Source: Tenacibaculum caenipelagi (GTDB lineage Bacteria > Bacteroidota > Bacteroidia > Flavobacteriales > Flavobacteriaceae). From it: a stretch of DNA of 64,000 bases. The notes beneath the pieces are model-generated. The model searched no databases. It saw nothing but the letters and a program-made list of their open reading frames with translations, and had not been told where the DNA came from. The DNA lies in contig NZ_SNYH01000003.1 of assembly GCF_004363005.1 (NCBI RefSeq), positions 326,287 to 390,286 of the forward strand. Reading direction: 5' to 3'. Below, piece by piece: positions 1 to 8,244 of the stretch. The translations under genes and the position numbers were made by a program. Every line of letters begins with the position of its first letter. The first letter of the stretch is position 1.

Positions 1-1056
1 ATTTACAGTAACATTCACATACTCACCAGGTCTTTTTGCTGTTAACTGCCCTTTTAAATCTGAAAACTTAGAAATTTTTACGTCATTTACTTGAGTAATG
101 ATATCTCCTTCTTTTAAGCCCGCTTTAACAGCGTCACTATTTTCATCAATAGAACCTATTTTAACACCCTCTAAATCCTTTACGCTACTATCAACTCCAA
201 TTCCCAAAATAGCTTCCTGAACAGCTCCAAACTCTAATAAGTCATCTACTACTTTTTTAGCAATATTTGAAGGCACCGCAAAAGAGTAGCCTATAAACGA
301 CCCTGTTCTTGATGAGATAGCTGTATTAATCCCAATTAATTCTCCTCTTGTATTCACCAAAGCACCACCGCTATTACCTGGGTTAACAGCAGCATCTGTT
401 TGAATAAAAGAGTCAATATTAGTATTACCATCTAAGTCTCGTCCTTTAGCACTTACTATACCCGCTGTAACTGTAGATGTTAAGTTATACGGATTTCCTA
501 CTGCTAACACCCACTCTCCTACTTTAATATTATCTGAATTCCCAAAAGGTAAATTTGGCAACTCAAAATCAGCTTCTACTTTTAACAATGCAATATCATT
601 GCTTTTATCAGCTCCTATTAACGTCGCTTTTAATTTTTTTTGATTGTTTAGAGTAACTTCTAAATCACTTGCACCTTCAATTACGTGATTATTAGTTACA
701 ATATATCCATCAGGAGAGATAATAACTCCACTTCCTGTTCCTACTTGCTCATATTTCCTTGTACCACTCCCACTTCCATAAAACAATTCTGCCAATGGAT
801 TTTGTTGTGTTCGTATAGATGTATTTTTAACATGCACTACTGCATGTACCGTTTTATCAGCTGCTTCAGTAAAATCTGTTGGAGTTGATGTTGAATTTAT
901 AACTGTTGGCGTATAACTCGCCTTTACGGTTTGCATTGTTGGTTCTACCGCTTTTTCAACAATCACTTGCGGTCTCTCTAATAATGTTTTGTATCCTGCA
1001 AGTGCTATTGCGCCTCCTAAAAACGCAATCCCTAAAGTTCTAAATATTTTCTTCAT
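1..1056 (-). CDS. DegP/HtrA-type periplasmic serine protease (C-terminus cut by window edge)
   Basis: Trypsin-like envelope protease/chaperone that degrades misfolded periplasmic proteins. I translated this frame directly: 352 codons are visible from an ATG at 1056 and the frame is still open at base 1. The N-terminus has a hydrophobic anchor (IFRTLGIAFLGGAIALAGY). The catalytic triad is readable: His124 in TNNHVI, Asp154 in NDIALLK and Ser229 in NPGNSGGAL. A PDZ domain begins near residue 265 (LGIGVD) and contains the AGLKEGDII core. DegP/HtrA proteins usually have one or two PDZ domains; the second, if present, is outside the window. It is divergent from dapF and has its own -33/-7 promoter. 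The family is certain; the DegP, DegQ or DegS subtype is not. Confidence 0.93.
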   Translation of the reverse strand, partial: MKKIFRTLGIAFLGGAIALAGYKTLLERPQVIVEKAVEPTMQTVKASYTPTVINSTSTPTDFTEAADKTVHAVVHVKNTSIRTQQNPLAELFYGSGSGTRKYEQVGTGSGVIISPDGYIVTNNHVIEGASDLEVTLNNQKKLKATLIGADKSNDIALLKVEADFELPNLPFGNSDNIKVGEWVLAVGNPYNLTSTVTAGIVSAKGRDLDGNTNIDSFIQTDAAVNPGNSGGALVNTRGELIGINTAISSRTGSFIGYSFAVPSNIAKKVVDDLLEFGAVQEAILGIGVDSSVKDLEGVKIGSIDENSDAVKAGLKEGDIITQVNDVKISKFSDLKGQLTAKRPGEYVNVTVN

Positions 1057-1078
1057 ATGCTTACAAAATTTTATACTT

Positions 1079-1108
1079 CAAATATACTATTTTAACATTT
1101 CAGACAAA
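1079..1108 (-). promoter_or_regulatory. Bacteroidota-type promoter of the DegP-type protease
   Basis: On the minus strand a -7 box TATATTTG (1079-1086) lies about 18 bases downstream of a TTTG -33 element (near 1105-1108). Transcription should start near 1072, giving a leader of about 15 nt before the ATG at 1056. Confidence 0.6.
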
Positions 1109-1175
1109 TGTGTTTAACTTCTATTTAACGGTTTTTAACCGCTATTTAACAGTCTTCTTTCCTTGATAAAATATG

Positions 1176-1183
1176 TATCTTTG
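1176..1183 (+). promoter_or_regulatory. -7 box of the dapF promoter
   Basis: TATCTTTG matches the Bacteroidota -7 consensus TAnnTTTG. It lies 9 bases before the ATG at 1193, so the transcript is nearly leaderless. The in-frame TTG at 1163 lies upstream of this box and cannot be the start if the box is used. No good -33 TTG is seen. Confidence 0.5.
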
Positions 1184-1192
1184 TCCATTATT

Positions 1193-1969
1193 ATGGAATT
1201 AGACTTTTACAAATACCAAGGAACTGGAAACGATTTTATCATGGTAGATAATCGTTCAAAAACCTTTCCAAAAAACAATACTGACATAATTGCAAAATTA
1301 TGTGACAGACATTTTGGTATAGGTGCTGACGGTTTAATTTTACTTGAAGAAGACACAAACACCGATTTTAAAATGGTGTACTACAACTCTGACGGTAATG
1401 AAAGTACCATGTGTGGTAATGGTGGACGTTGTATTGTCGCTTTTGCTCATAAATTAGGACTTTTCAAAACAAATACAACTTTTGTTGCCATTGATGGACT
1501 TCATCATGCTTCTATTTCTAATAACATCGTATCGCTACAAATGATTGATGTTAACGAGGTAAAAATTACTGACAATTACGTTTTCACCAACACAGGATCA
1601 CCACATCATGTACAACTTGTTAAAAATCTTACTGAGTATGATGTGTTTTCTAACGGAAGAAGAATCAGAAATGAAATTTATGGTACAGAGGGAAGTAATG
1701 TTAATTTTGTAGAACGAATAAACCATAACACCTTTAAGGTTCGTACCTACGAACGTGGTGTTGAAGATGAAACTTTAGCTTGTGGTACAGGAGTTACTGC
1801 TGTTGCTATTGCCATGCATGCAACTCAAAAAGCAAACAGTACATCAATTAATTTACCTGTAGAAGGTGGAGAACTAGAAGTTTCTTTTGAAGAACAAAAC
1901 GGTAATTACACTAATGTTTTTTTAAAAGGACCTGCTACATTTGTATTTAAAGGAAAAATAAATTTTTAG
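1193..1969 (+). CDS. dapF: Diaminopimelate epimerase
   Basis: Converts LL- to meso-diaminopimelate for lysine and peptidoglycan synthesis in the cytoplasm. The two catalytic cysteines sit in the family motifs: the first in STMCGNGGRC, the second in LACGTGVTAVA. GTGNDF near the N-terminus is the third family signature. The protein is 258 aa from the ATG at 1193. A TTG ten codons upstream is in frame but precedes the -7 box at 1176-1183, so I prefer the ATG. The stop overlaps the GTG of the acetyltransferase by one base, and mltG follows, so the three genes form an operon linked to peptidoglycan. Confidence 0.96.
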   Translation: MELDFYKYQGTGNDFIMVDNRSKTFPKNNTDIIAKLCDRHFGIGADGLILLEEDTNTDFKMVYYNSDGNESTMCGNGGRCIVAFAHKLGLFKTNTTFVAIDGLHHASISNNIVSLQMIDVNEVKITDNYVFTNTGSPHHVQLVKNLTEYDVFSNGRRIRNEIYGTEGSNVNFVERINHNTFKVRTYERGVEDETLACGTGVTAVAIAMHATQKANSTSINLPVEGGELEVSFEEQNGNYTNVFLKGPATFVFKGKINF

Positions 1970-2493
1970 TGCATACGTTAACAGGAACATATATCAATTT
2001 AAGAGCTTTGGAGCCTGAAGATTTAGAGTTTTTGTTTCAAATTGAAAACAACGAACTCTTTTGGGAAGTTAGTCATACACAGACTCCTTTTTCTAAATAT
2101 TTATTAAAACAATATTTAGAAAATGCTCATTTAGATATTTATGAGGCTAAACAATTAAGGTTAATTATAGAAGAAAAAGCCACCAATAAACCTATTGGAA
2201 TGATTGATTTATTTGATTTTAATCCTCAGCATAGAAGAGCTGGAATTGGAATTTTAGTACATCCTGATTTTCAACAAAATGGTTTTGCTTCTGAAGCTTT
2301 GCAATTATTAACTAAGTTTTGTTTCACTCATTTACAGTTACATCAACTATATGCTAATATTACTGATGATAACATTCAGAGTATACACCTTTTTCAAAAA
2401 CATAATTTCATGAAAATTGGTGTAAAAAAAGATTGGACATACCACAACGGAACATATAAAAACGAAATTTTATTTCAATTAATAAATGAATAA
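1969..2493 (+). CDS. GNAT-family N-acetyltransferase (RimJ/RimL-like)
   Basis: A 174-aa acetyltransferase of the RimJ/RimL branch of the GNAT fold, which transfers acetyl from acetyl-CoA to an amine. The N-terminal LRALEPEDLEFLFQIENN and the acetyl-CoA loop region RRAGIGILVHPDFQQNGFA are typical, followed by NIQSIHLFQKHNF. The start is a GTG sharing one base with the dapF stop. The end overlaps mltG by 8 bp, so translation is probably coupled. The substrate cannot be read from sequence. A similar gene sits between dapF and mltG in other flavobacteria, to my recollection. Confidence 0.9.
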   Translation: MHTLTGTYINLRALEPEDLEFLFQIENNELFWEVSHTQTPFSKYLLKQYLENAHLDIYEAKQLRLIIEEKATNKPIGMIDLFDFNPQHRRAGIGILVHPDFQQNGFASEALQLLTKFCFTHLQLHQLYANITDDNIQSIHLFQKHNFMKIGVKKDWTYHNGTYKNEILFQLINE

Positions 2494-3514
2494 GAAGATA
2501 CTTTTAGGTAGCATAGTTGCTATTTTTTTAATTGGCGGAATTATTGGGTTTAACTACTATCAGAAAATATTTGGAAAAGCAGTACAAAAAGACGGAGCTA
2601 TTTACATAGGTTCTAATGCTACATTTATAGATGTAAAAAAACAACTCACTGAATTTGTTAAACATCCTGAAAATTTTGTTTGGTTGGCAGAAAAGAAAAA
2701 GTTTACCCAACCTAAAGGAGGTAAATACACTTTAAAAGAAGGAATGAGCATGAACGATGTTATCAATCTTTTAAGAAGCGGAAATCAAACTCCTATTAAA
2801 TTATCATTTAACAACCAGGACACTTTAGAAAAATTGGCAGGAAGAATCGCTGAACAAATTGAAGCAGATTCAATTACTCTCTTACAAGCGATGAAAGAAC
2901 CTTCTTTTTTAGCAACCAATAACTTTTCTGAAAAATCTGCTTTAGGAATGTATATTCCAAATAGTTATGAATTTTACTGGAATACTTCAGCTGAAAAGTT
3001 TCGCGATAAAATGTTACGCGAATACAATCGCTTTTGGACTCCTTCAAGACTAGAAAAAGCCAAACAACTTAATCTTACCAAAGAAGAAGTAATCACGTTG
3101 GCTTCAATCGTTCAAAAAGAAACTGCTAAAAAAGTAGAGCGTCCAATTGTTGCCGGACTATATCTAAACAGATTAAAAGATAATTGGCCTTTACAAGCTG
3201 ATCCCACAATTATATATGCTATCAGAGAAATAAACGGTCAAGATTTTGTTGTAAAAAGAGTTCTAAACAAAGATTTAGAAATCAATTCTCCTTATAACAC
3301 TTATAAAAACACAGGGTTACCTCCTACTTTAATTGCAATGCCAGATATTTCATCTATTGACGCTGTATTAAATCGTCAAAAACATAATTATTATTATATG
3401 TGTGCTAGCGTAGATAAAATTGGTTTTCATGAATTTGCTAACTCTTTAGCACAACACAATAGAAATGCTGCTAAGTATCAACAATGGATACATCAGCAGG
3501 GAATAAGAAGATAA
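2486..3514 (+). CDS. mltG: Endolytic murein transglycosylase MltG
   Basis: Inner-membrane lytic transglycosylase (YceG family) that cuts nascent glycan strands and helps set their length. It is 342 aa, a usual length. One N-terminal membrane segment (ILLGSIVAIFLIGGIIGFNYY) is followed by a LysM-like region. The YceG catalytic domain shows ITLASIVQKETAKKVERP (with the catalytic Glu), LQADPTIIYA and SPYNTYKNTGLPPTLIAMP, all family hallmarks. It is the last gene of the dapF-GNAT-mltG operon and is followed by a clear terminator. Confidence 0.95.
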   Translation: MNKKILLGSIVAIFLIGGIIGFNYYQKIFGKAVQKDGAIYIGSNATFIDVKKQLTEFVKHPENFVWLAEKKKFTQPKGGKYTLKEGMSMNDVINLLRSGNQTPIKLSFNNQDTLEKLAGRIAEQIEADSITLLQAMKEPSFLATNNFSEKSALGMYIPNSYEFYWNTSAEKFRDKMLREYNRFWTPSRLEKAKQLNLTKEEVITLASIVQKETAKKVERPIVAGLYLNRLKDNWPLQADPTIIYAIREINGQDFVVKRVLNKDLEINSPYNTYKNTGLPPTLIAMPDISSIDAVLNRQKHNYYYMCASVDKIGFHEFANSLAQHNRNAAKYQQWIHQQGIRR

Positions 3515-3542
3515 ATTAACAAAATTTTATTTTCATAAAAAG

Positions 3543-3586
3543 AAGTTGAATTTTATATAATCGCTAATAAAATTCAACTTTTTTTA
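3543..3586 (+). terminator. Intrinsic terminator after mltG
   Basis: A perfect 14-bp stem, AAGTTGAATTTTAT (3543-3556) with ATAAAATTCAACTT (3567-3580), has a 10-base loop and is followed by a run of T. Confidence 0.85.
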
Positions 3587-3681
3587 TTAACACAATAATA
3601 AAAAAACCAAAAAACCACTAATTTTTCAACAGGTAAACACCTGTAGTTTATTGATTTTTAATGTTTTATAAAAAATAACCG

Positions 3682-3689
3682 TATCTTTG
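3682..3689 (+). promoter_or_regulatory. -7 box upstream of the lysozyme-like gene
   Basis: TATCTTTG at 3682-3689 predicts a transcription start near 3695. The frame of the lysozyme-like gene opens just after a TAG at 3692-3694, so the transcript would begin essentially at the first open codon. Confidence 0.5.
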
Positions 3690-3847
3690 CCTAGCTAAAC
3701 AGAAAGTTATTAGTTATCAGAAATTTAGTATTAATCATTGGGGGGATTATATTACTAACTAGTTTCACCGTCATAAATGACAAAAAAGAAAAAGCTGTTA
3801 CTACACCGGTACCAGCACACGAGATTGAAAAGGTAAATATTCCCTTT

Positions 3848-4300
3848 TTGCAAAAAGACTTTGTTGGTTTTAAAGAAGCGCTAGCTTTTAAAGAATCACA
3901 AGGTAACTACAGAGTAGTAAACGAACTTGGTTATTTAGGTAAATACCAATTTGGTAGAGAAACCTTAAAAAGATTCCGAATTTACAATACCGATTACTTC
4001 CTTAAAAACCCAAAATTACAAGAACGCACGTTTGTTGCTTATTGTAAATTAAACAAATGGATTTTAAGAAAAGATATTAAAAGAAGTGTTGGTAAAACTA
4101 TTGGAGGAGTTAAAATTACCGAATCAGGCATTTTAGCTGCAGCTCATTTAGGTGGAGCTGGTAACGTAAAAAAGTTTTTACGTTCAAACGGAGCTATTAA
4201 ATTTAATGATGCCTTTGGAACTTCGATACAATCGTATCTTAAAAAATTTGCCAATTATGATGTTTCAAACATTAAAGCAAATAAGAAACCAATCGTATAA
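3848..4300 (+). CDS. Secreted lysozyme-fold (transglycosylase-like) protein, true start upstream and unresolved
   Basis: Probably a small peptidoglycan hydrolase exported through the inner membrane. The core shows FKESQGNYRVVN then GYLGKYQFG, the Glu-Ser and Tyr pattern of lysozyme/soluble transglycosylase folds, with the Glu as likely catalytic acid. The coordinates begin at the only usual start codon in frame, a TTG at 3848. The same frame is open back to 3695 and upstream codons encode a convincing export signal (IRNLVLIIGGIILLTSF, about 3716-3766) with no in-frame ATG, GTG or TTG. The real product therefore probably begins near 3698-3716 at a rare start codon. No partner gene is evident: mltG is upstream but separated by a terminator. 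Specific enzyme activity is inferred, not shown. Confidence 0.75.
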   Translation: MQKDFVGFKEALAFKESQGNYRVVNELGYLGKYQFGRETLKRFRIYNTDYFLKNPKLQERTFVAYCKLNKWILRKDIKRSVGKTIGGVKITESGILAAAHLGGAGNVKKFLRSNGAIKFNDAFGTSIQSYLKKFANYDVSNIKANKKPIV

Positions 4301-4320
4301 CAAGAAACAATTAAAAAAGT

Positions 4321-4350
4321 AAAGCACCGATAACTCGGTGCTTTTTTTAT
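4321..4350. terminator. Bidirectional intrinsic terminator
   Basis: A 10-bp stem (AAAGCACCGA at 4321-4330, TCGGTGCTTT at 4335-4344) has loop TAAC. A T-run follows on the + strand and a T-rich stretch on the minus strand. It separates two convergent genes. Confidence 0.9.
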
Positions 4351-5051
4351 TTATGAATGATAAAAATTGCTGGTCTTTTATGCAAATCTGGCTTAGCGTT
4401 TTTCCATTCTTTTACCGTTAACGTTTTAATATATTCTGTTGGTAATGTTATATCGCAAGCAACACAAACTCTAGTCTCTGGAGACAATATAGCACGTAAA
4501 TCATCTAACATTTTCTCATTTCGATACGGAGTTTCTATAAAAATTTGCGATTGATTTTTATCTTTTGAAAGTTTCTCTAGTTCCTTAATAGCTTTCTTTC
4601 TATCCGATCTATCAATAGGTAAATATCCGTTAAATGCAAAACTTTGCCCGTTCATTCCCGATGCCATAATAGCTAATAAAATAGACGATGGTCCTACTAA
4701 AGGCACTACCTGAATTCCTTTTTGGTGGGCTAATTTAACTATGCTAGCTCCAGGATCTGCAACTGCAGGAACCCCTGCTTCAGACAACAACCCAACAGAC
4801 TTTCCTTTTTCACAAACATCCAAATAATTTTTTGTTTCCAAATCATCTGAATATTTATCCAACAACATCAACTCGAGTGATGGTTGCGATTTTGTAGGCG
4901 TGATTCTTTTAATAAATCTTCTGGCAGATTTCTCGTTTTCAACAATAAAATAATCTAGTTGTTCAACTACTTTTTTTACTGATAAAGGCATCACCTCTAA
5001 AGGCTCTGTATCTCCTAAAGTTGTAGGAATTAAATATAATTTACCTTTCAT
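4347..5051 (-). CDS. SAM-dependent methyltransferase, tetrapyrrole methylase/RsmI-like family
   Basis: A 234-aa member of the tetrapyrrole methylase superfamily, the group that includes the 16S rRNA 2'-O-methyltransferase RsmI. The N-terminus LYLIPTTLGD parallels LYLVATPIGN of RsmI. GLLSEAGVPAVADPGASIV is the SAM-binding GxSDAGxPxxxDPG motif in variant form, and VPLVGPSSILLAIMASG and FIETPYRNEKML are further signatures. It is shorter than typical RsmI (about 280 aa) and may be a paralogue with its own target. Its start overlaps the phosphatase stop (TAATG), so the two genes are co-transcribed. Confidence 0.85.
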   Translation of the reverse strand: MKGKLYLIPTTLGDTEPLEVMPLSVKKVVEQLDYFIVENEKSARRFIKRITPTKSQPSLELMLLDKYSDDLETKNYLDVCEKGKSVGLLSEAGVPAVADPGASIVKLAHQKGIQVVPLVGPSSILLAIMASGMNGQSFAFNGYLPIDRSDRKKAIKELEKLSKDKNQSQIFIETPYRNEKMLDDLRAILSPETRVCVACDITLPTEYIKTLTVKEWKNAKPDLHKRPAIFIIHK

Positions 5052-5506
5052 TATTTTCTAATTTTTGAAGCTATAATTTCACAAACTTCATCTAACATTT
5101 GATACACATTTTCAAAACCTTGATTTCCTCCATAATACGGATCTGGTACCCCCATATCTTCACCAGGATACAATTCATTCAAAATCATTTTTACTTTTTT
5201 GCGCTGTGTAACATTATCAGACATCGCCACAATATCATCATAATTACTTCTATCCATAGCAAAAATCATGTCAAACTCATCAAAATCTTTTTTCGTAAAT
5301 TTTCTTGAACGTTGATTTGTAATATCAATTCCGTATTTTTTTGCTACTTCAATTGAACGCTTATCAGGCAATTCACCCACATGATAACCAGCTGTACCCG
5401 CTGAATCAATTTTAAATTTTTCTAATGATAATTTTGATTGTAAAATCCCCTCAGCTAATGGTGAACGGCAAATATTACCTAAGCATACCATCAATATTTT
5501 TTTCAT
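5051..5506 (-). CDS. Low-molecular-weight protein-tyrosine phosphatase
   Basis: Cytoplasmic phosphatase of the LMW-PTP/arsenate reductase fold, often acting on tyrosine kinases that control capsule export. The P-loop is at the N-terminus: Cys8-x5-Arg14-Ser15 in VCLGNICRSPLAEG. The general-acid Asp lies in the late motif VPDPYYGG. At 151 aa it is full length. It is downstream of dnaA but separated by a terminator, and overlaps the methyltransferase start by one base. The substrate is unknown; no capsule genes are nearby. Confidence 0.93.
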   Translation of the reverse strand: MKKILMVCLGNICRSPLAEGILQSKLSLEKFKIDSAGTAGYHVGELPDKRSIEVAKKYGIDITNQRSRKFTKKDFDEFDMIFAMDRSNYDDIVAMSDNVTQRKKVKMILNELYPGEDMGVPDPYYGGNQGFENVYQMLDEVCEIIASKIRK

Positions 5507-5511
5507 ACAAA

Positions 5512-5538
5512 ATAAAAAAACCTCACGTTGTGAGGCTA
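5512..5538 (-). terminator. Intrinsic terminator of dnaA
   Basis: On the minus strand the stem CCTCAC/GTGAGG (5521-5535, 3-base loop) is followed by seven T. It lies between the dnaA stop (5544) and the phosphatase start (5506). Confidence 0.8.
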
Positions 5539-5543
5539 TTTGT

Positions 5544-6968
5544 TTAAAGCGTTAGTTTCTTCGTTAAATCTTCAACATATTTTTTAAACTGCTTATCAGT
5601 TTCTGTCAAATTATCAACCGTTTTACATGCGTGCAACACAGTGGCATGATCTCGTTTTCCTATTTGACTACCAATACTTGCTAGTGATGATTTTGTCATC
5701 CGCTTTGCAAAATACATTGCTAACTGACGCGCTTGTACAATATGTCGTTTACGAGTTTTTGACTGTAAGGTTGCTACATCCATATCAAAGTATTTTGATA
5801 CTACTTTTTGAATATAATCAACCGAAAGTTCTTTCTTGGTATTTTTAACAAATTTATCTACAATTTGTTTTGCTAATTCAATTGTAAACTCTTTTCTATT
5901 AAAAGAAGCTTGTGCAATCATTGATATAATCACTCCTTCTAATTCACGAACATTAGACTTAATATTTTTTGCGATGTACTCTACAATATCTTCAGGCATT
6001 TCTACCCCATCTCTATACAGTTTGTTTTGTAGTATAGAAATCCTTGTTTCGTAATCAGGAGCTTGTAATTCAGCTGATAATCCCCATTTAAAACGAGATA
6101 ATAAACGCTGTTCAATATCTTGCATATCAACAGGTGCCTTATCAGAAGTTAAAATAACCTGCTTTCCGTTTTGATGCAAATGGTTGAATATATGAAAGAA
6201 TACATCTTGTGTTCCTGCTTTACCAGATAAAAATTGCACATCATCAATAATCAACACATCAATCATTTGATAAAAATGAATAAAATCATTTCTGGTATTA
6301 GATTTTACCGAATCAATAAACTGCTGTGTAAATTTTTCCGAAGAAATATATAAAACAGTTTTATCAGGATATTTGTCTTTAATTTCAACTCCTATAGCAT
6401 GCGCCAAATGCGTTTTTCCTAAACCTACACCTCCATAAATTAACAAAGGATTAAACGATGTTCCTCCTGGTTTATTAGCCACAGCCATACCAGCAGATCG
6501 TGCTAATCTATTTGAATCACCTTCAACAAAGTTTACAAAATTATAATTTGGGTTTAATTGCGATTCAATTTTCACCTTCTGTAACCCTGGAATAATAAAC
6601 GGGTTTTTTAACTCTCGTTTTGACTCTAGAGGAATGGTTACTTTTTGAGGTTTTAACGGATTACGGTTAGAACTTGGAATTTTAACTGTCTGCGGACTGT
6701 TACTACTGTACGTATTTTCCATACGCACATCATAAATTAACTTCGCATCATTCCCCAACTCTCGCATTAAAGCAACTCTTAATAGCTTGATATAATGCTC
6801 TTCCAACCACTCATAAAAAAATTTACTAGGTACCTGTACCGTCAAAGCTTCGCCTGCCAATTTAATGGGTCTTATTGGCTCAAACCAAGTTTTGTACGCT
6901 TGGGGTTTAATATTATCTTTGATAAAAGACAAGCATTCCGTCCAAACTGAATCGGCTGTTTTAGTCAT
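5544..6968 (-). CDS. dnaA: Chromosomal replication initiator DnaA
   Basis: Binds DnaA boxes at the origin and opens the duplex. It is 474 aa, a normal length. Domain I (about 1-80) begins VWTECLSFIKDNIKPQAYKTWF. The linker is followed by the AAA+ domain III with Walker A GGVGLGKTHL near residue 177 and Walker B VLIIDDVQFL. Domain IV near the C-terminus carries the DNA-binding signature IGKRDHATVLHACKTV. The ATG at 6968 agrees with the family start. One DnaA box lies upstream (7050-7058), consistent with autoregulation. The neighbours are not the dnaN/recF set seen in other phyla. Confidence 0.98.
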   Translation of the reverse strand: MTKTADSVWTECLSFIKDNIKPQAYKTWFEPIRPIKLAGEALTVQVPSKFFYEWLEEHYIKLLRVALMRELGNDAKLIYDVRMENTYSSNSPQTVKIPSSNRNPLKPQKVTIPLESKRELKNPFIIPGLQKVKIESQLNPNYNFVNFVEGDSNRLARSAGMAVANKPGGTSFNPLLIYGGVGLGKTHLAHAIGVEIKDKYPDKTVLYISSEKFTQQFIDSVKSNTRNDFIHFYQMIDVLIIDDVQFLSGKAGTQDVFFHIFNHLHQNGKQVILTSDKAPVDMQDIEQRLLSRFKWGLSAELQAPDYETRISILQNKLYRDGVEMPEDIVEYIAKNIKSNVRELEGVIISMIAQASFNRKEFTIELAKQIVDKFVKNTKKELSVDYIQKVVSKYFDMDVATLQSKTRKRHIVQARQLAMYFAKRMTKSSLASIGSQIGKRDHATVLHACKTVDNLTETDKQFKKYVEDLTKKLTL

Positions 6969-7049
6969 ATTTCGGTAAAAAACAATTTAGTTGTTATTTT
7001 TCTATTCAAGTTTAGGGGACACAAACATTAATGTCTGAGCGAACAAAAG

Positions 7050-7058
7050 TGTGAATAA
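7050..7058 (+). promoter_or_regulatory. Single DnaA box upstream of dnaA
   Basis: TGTGAATAA (reverse TTATTCACA) matches the consensus TTATNCACA. It is 82 bp upstream of the dnaA start, and I found no second copy in this gap, so autoregulation is more likely than an origin. Confidence 0.5.
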
Positions 7059-7142
7059 AATTTAGCATAAAAAAATCAAATTGCTATTGACTTTTATTTT
7101 TTTTTTGCGTATCGTTAATGCAACTTAAATTTTAAAAAAATC

Positions 7143-7547
7143 TTGCAAAAACATCACACATCCATACGAGTTCGGTATGCTGAAACTGATCAAATGGGAG
7201 TAGTCTACCATGGAAACTACGCACAGTTTTTTGAAATAGGTCGTACCGAATGGCTACGTTCTATGGGCGTTACTTACAAATATATGGAAAAAACAGGAAT
7301 CATACTGCCTGTTATTTCTTTATCTTGTAACTTTAAAAAATCAGCCTTATATGACGATGAACTAACCATTACTACTATTCTTAAAAAGTCACCTTCAGTA
7401 AAAATTGAATTTGACTATGAGATTAACAATCAAAACAACGAATTAATATGCACAGGCAATACTGTACTTGCTTTTATTAACAATAGAACTAAAAAACCAA
7501 TGCGTTGCCCTGATTATATTTTAGATAAATTAACAATCACAAAATAG
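7143..7547 (+). CDS. Acyl-CoA thioesterase, YbgC/4-hydroxybenzoyl-CoA thioesterase family
   Basis: A 134-aa single hot-dog-fold thioesterase that hydrolyses acyl-CoA in the cytoplasm. The signature RYAETDQMGVVYHGNYAQFF contains the catalytic Asp (residue 16) and the HGNY turn of the helix. GRTEWLRSMG and the following strand pattern also fit. The start is a TTG at 7143; no ATG is available before the conserved motif, so TTG is the best choice. A cobalamin adenosyltransferase follows after 25 bp and is probably co-transcribed. The physiological acyl-CoA is not known. Confidence 0.9.
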   Translation: MQKHHTSIRVRYAETDQMGVVYHGNYAQFFEIGRTEWLRSMGVTYKYMEKTGIILPVISLSCNFKKSALYDDELTITTILKKSPSVKIEFDYEINNQNNELICTGNTVLAFINNRTKKPMRCPDYILDKLTITK

Positions 7548-7572
7548 CCAAATTGCTTAAACAAATAACTAC

Positions 7573-8145
7573 ATGAAAATATATACCAAAACAGGAGACA
7601 AAGGTACTACTTCACTATTTGGAGGTACTCGAGTACCAAAATATCACTTGCGGATTGAGAGTTATGGAACCGTAGATGAGCTTAATTCTTATATCGGATT
7701 AATTAGAGATCAAAATTTAGATAGCTCATTAAAAAAAATATTGACAAAAATTCAAAGTGACTTGTTTACTTTAGGCGCTATGTTAGCTACTCCACCTGAA
7801 AAAGAAGTCCTAAAAAGTGGTAAAGAACGGTTAAATATTCCTAAAATTAACAACAGTTCCATTCAATTTTTAGAAGATGAAATTGACCTGATGAACAACA
7901 GCTTACCTCAAATGACGCACTTTGTGTTACCCGGCGGACATCAAACCGTGTCATTTTGTCATATCGCCCGCTGTGTATGCCGTAGAGCTGAGCGTTTATC
8001 TGTCGCATTAAATGAAGAAGAACCTATTCACAATACCGTTTTAATGTATTTAAACAGACTTTCTGACTACCTTTTTGTGTTGGCACGAAAGTTGACCCAA
8101 GACTTACAGGCTGAAGAAATTAAATGGATTCCTGAAAAGCTTTAA
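7573..8145 (+). CDS. Cob(I)yrinic acid a,c-diamide adenosyltransferase (PduO type)
   Basis: Transfers adenosyl from ATP to cob(I)alamin to make coenzyme B12. The N-terminal KIYTKTGDKGTTSLFGG binds ATP. The helical-bundle motif RCVCRRAERLSVAL, with the Arg that contacts the substrates, and LNRLSDYLFVLARK near the C-terminus are diagnostic of PduO/MMAB enzymes. It is 190 aa and full length. No B12 synthesis genes are present, so the enzyme probably serves salvaged cobamide for a mutase elsewhere. Confidence 0.94.
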   Translation: MKIYTKTGDKGTTSLFGGTRVPKYHLRIESYGTVDELNSYIGLIRDQNLDSSLKKILTKIQSDLFTLGAMLATPPEKEVLKSGKERLNIPKINNSSIQFLEDEIDLMNNSLPQMTHFVLPGGHQTVSFCHIARCVCRRAERLSVALNEEEPIHNTVLMYLNRLSDYLFVLARKLTQDLQAEEIKWIPEKL

Positions 8146-8186
8146 CAAAGTTCTTTAATTATTGATTCACATTTTTTAAAAAAAAC

Positions 8187-8216
8187 TTGACTTTTTACAA
8201 AAAAAAATTATTTTTG
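8187..8216 (+). promoter_or_regulatory. Promoter of the DUF2795 gene
   Basis: TTGAC at 8187 (-33) and TATTTTTG at 8209-8216 (-7) are 19 bases apart, a textbook Bacteroidota primary-sigma promoter. The start is 28 bases further on. Confidence 0.75.
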
Positions 8217-8244
8217 CGGAAAATCTTACTAAACAGATAAAGAA

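Noticed and set aside
1163..1192. TTG start extending dapF by ten codons
   Set aside because: The TTG is upstream of the likely -7 box and the extension (MIKYVSLSII) is not part of the family; the ATG at 1193 fits.
6969..7142. Chromosomal origin next to dnaA
   Set aside because: Only one DnaA box was found and there is no AT-rich repeat cluster distinct from the general AT-richness. Autoregulation of dnaA is the simpler reading.
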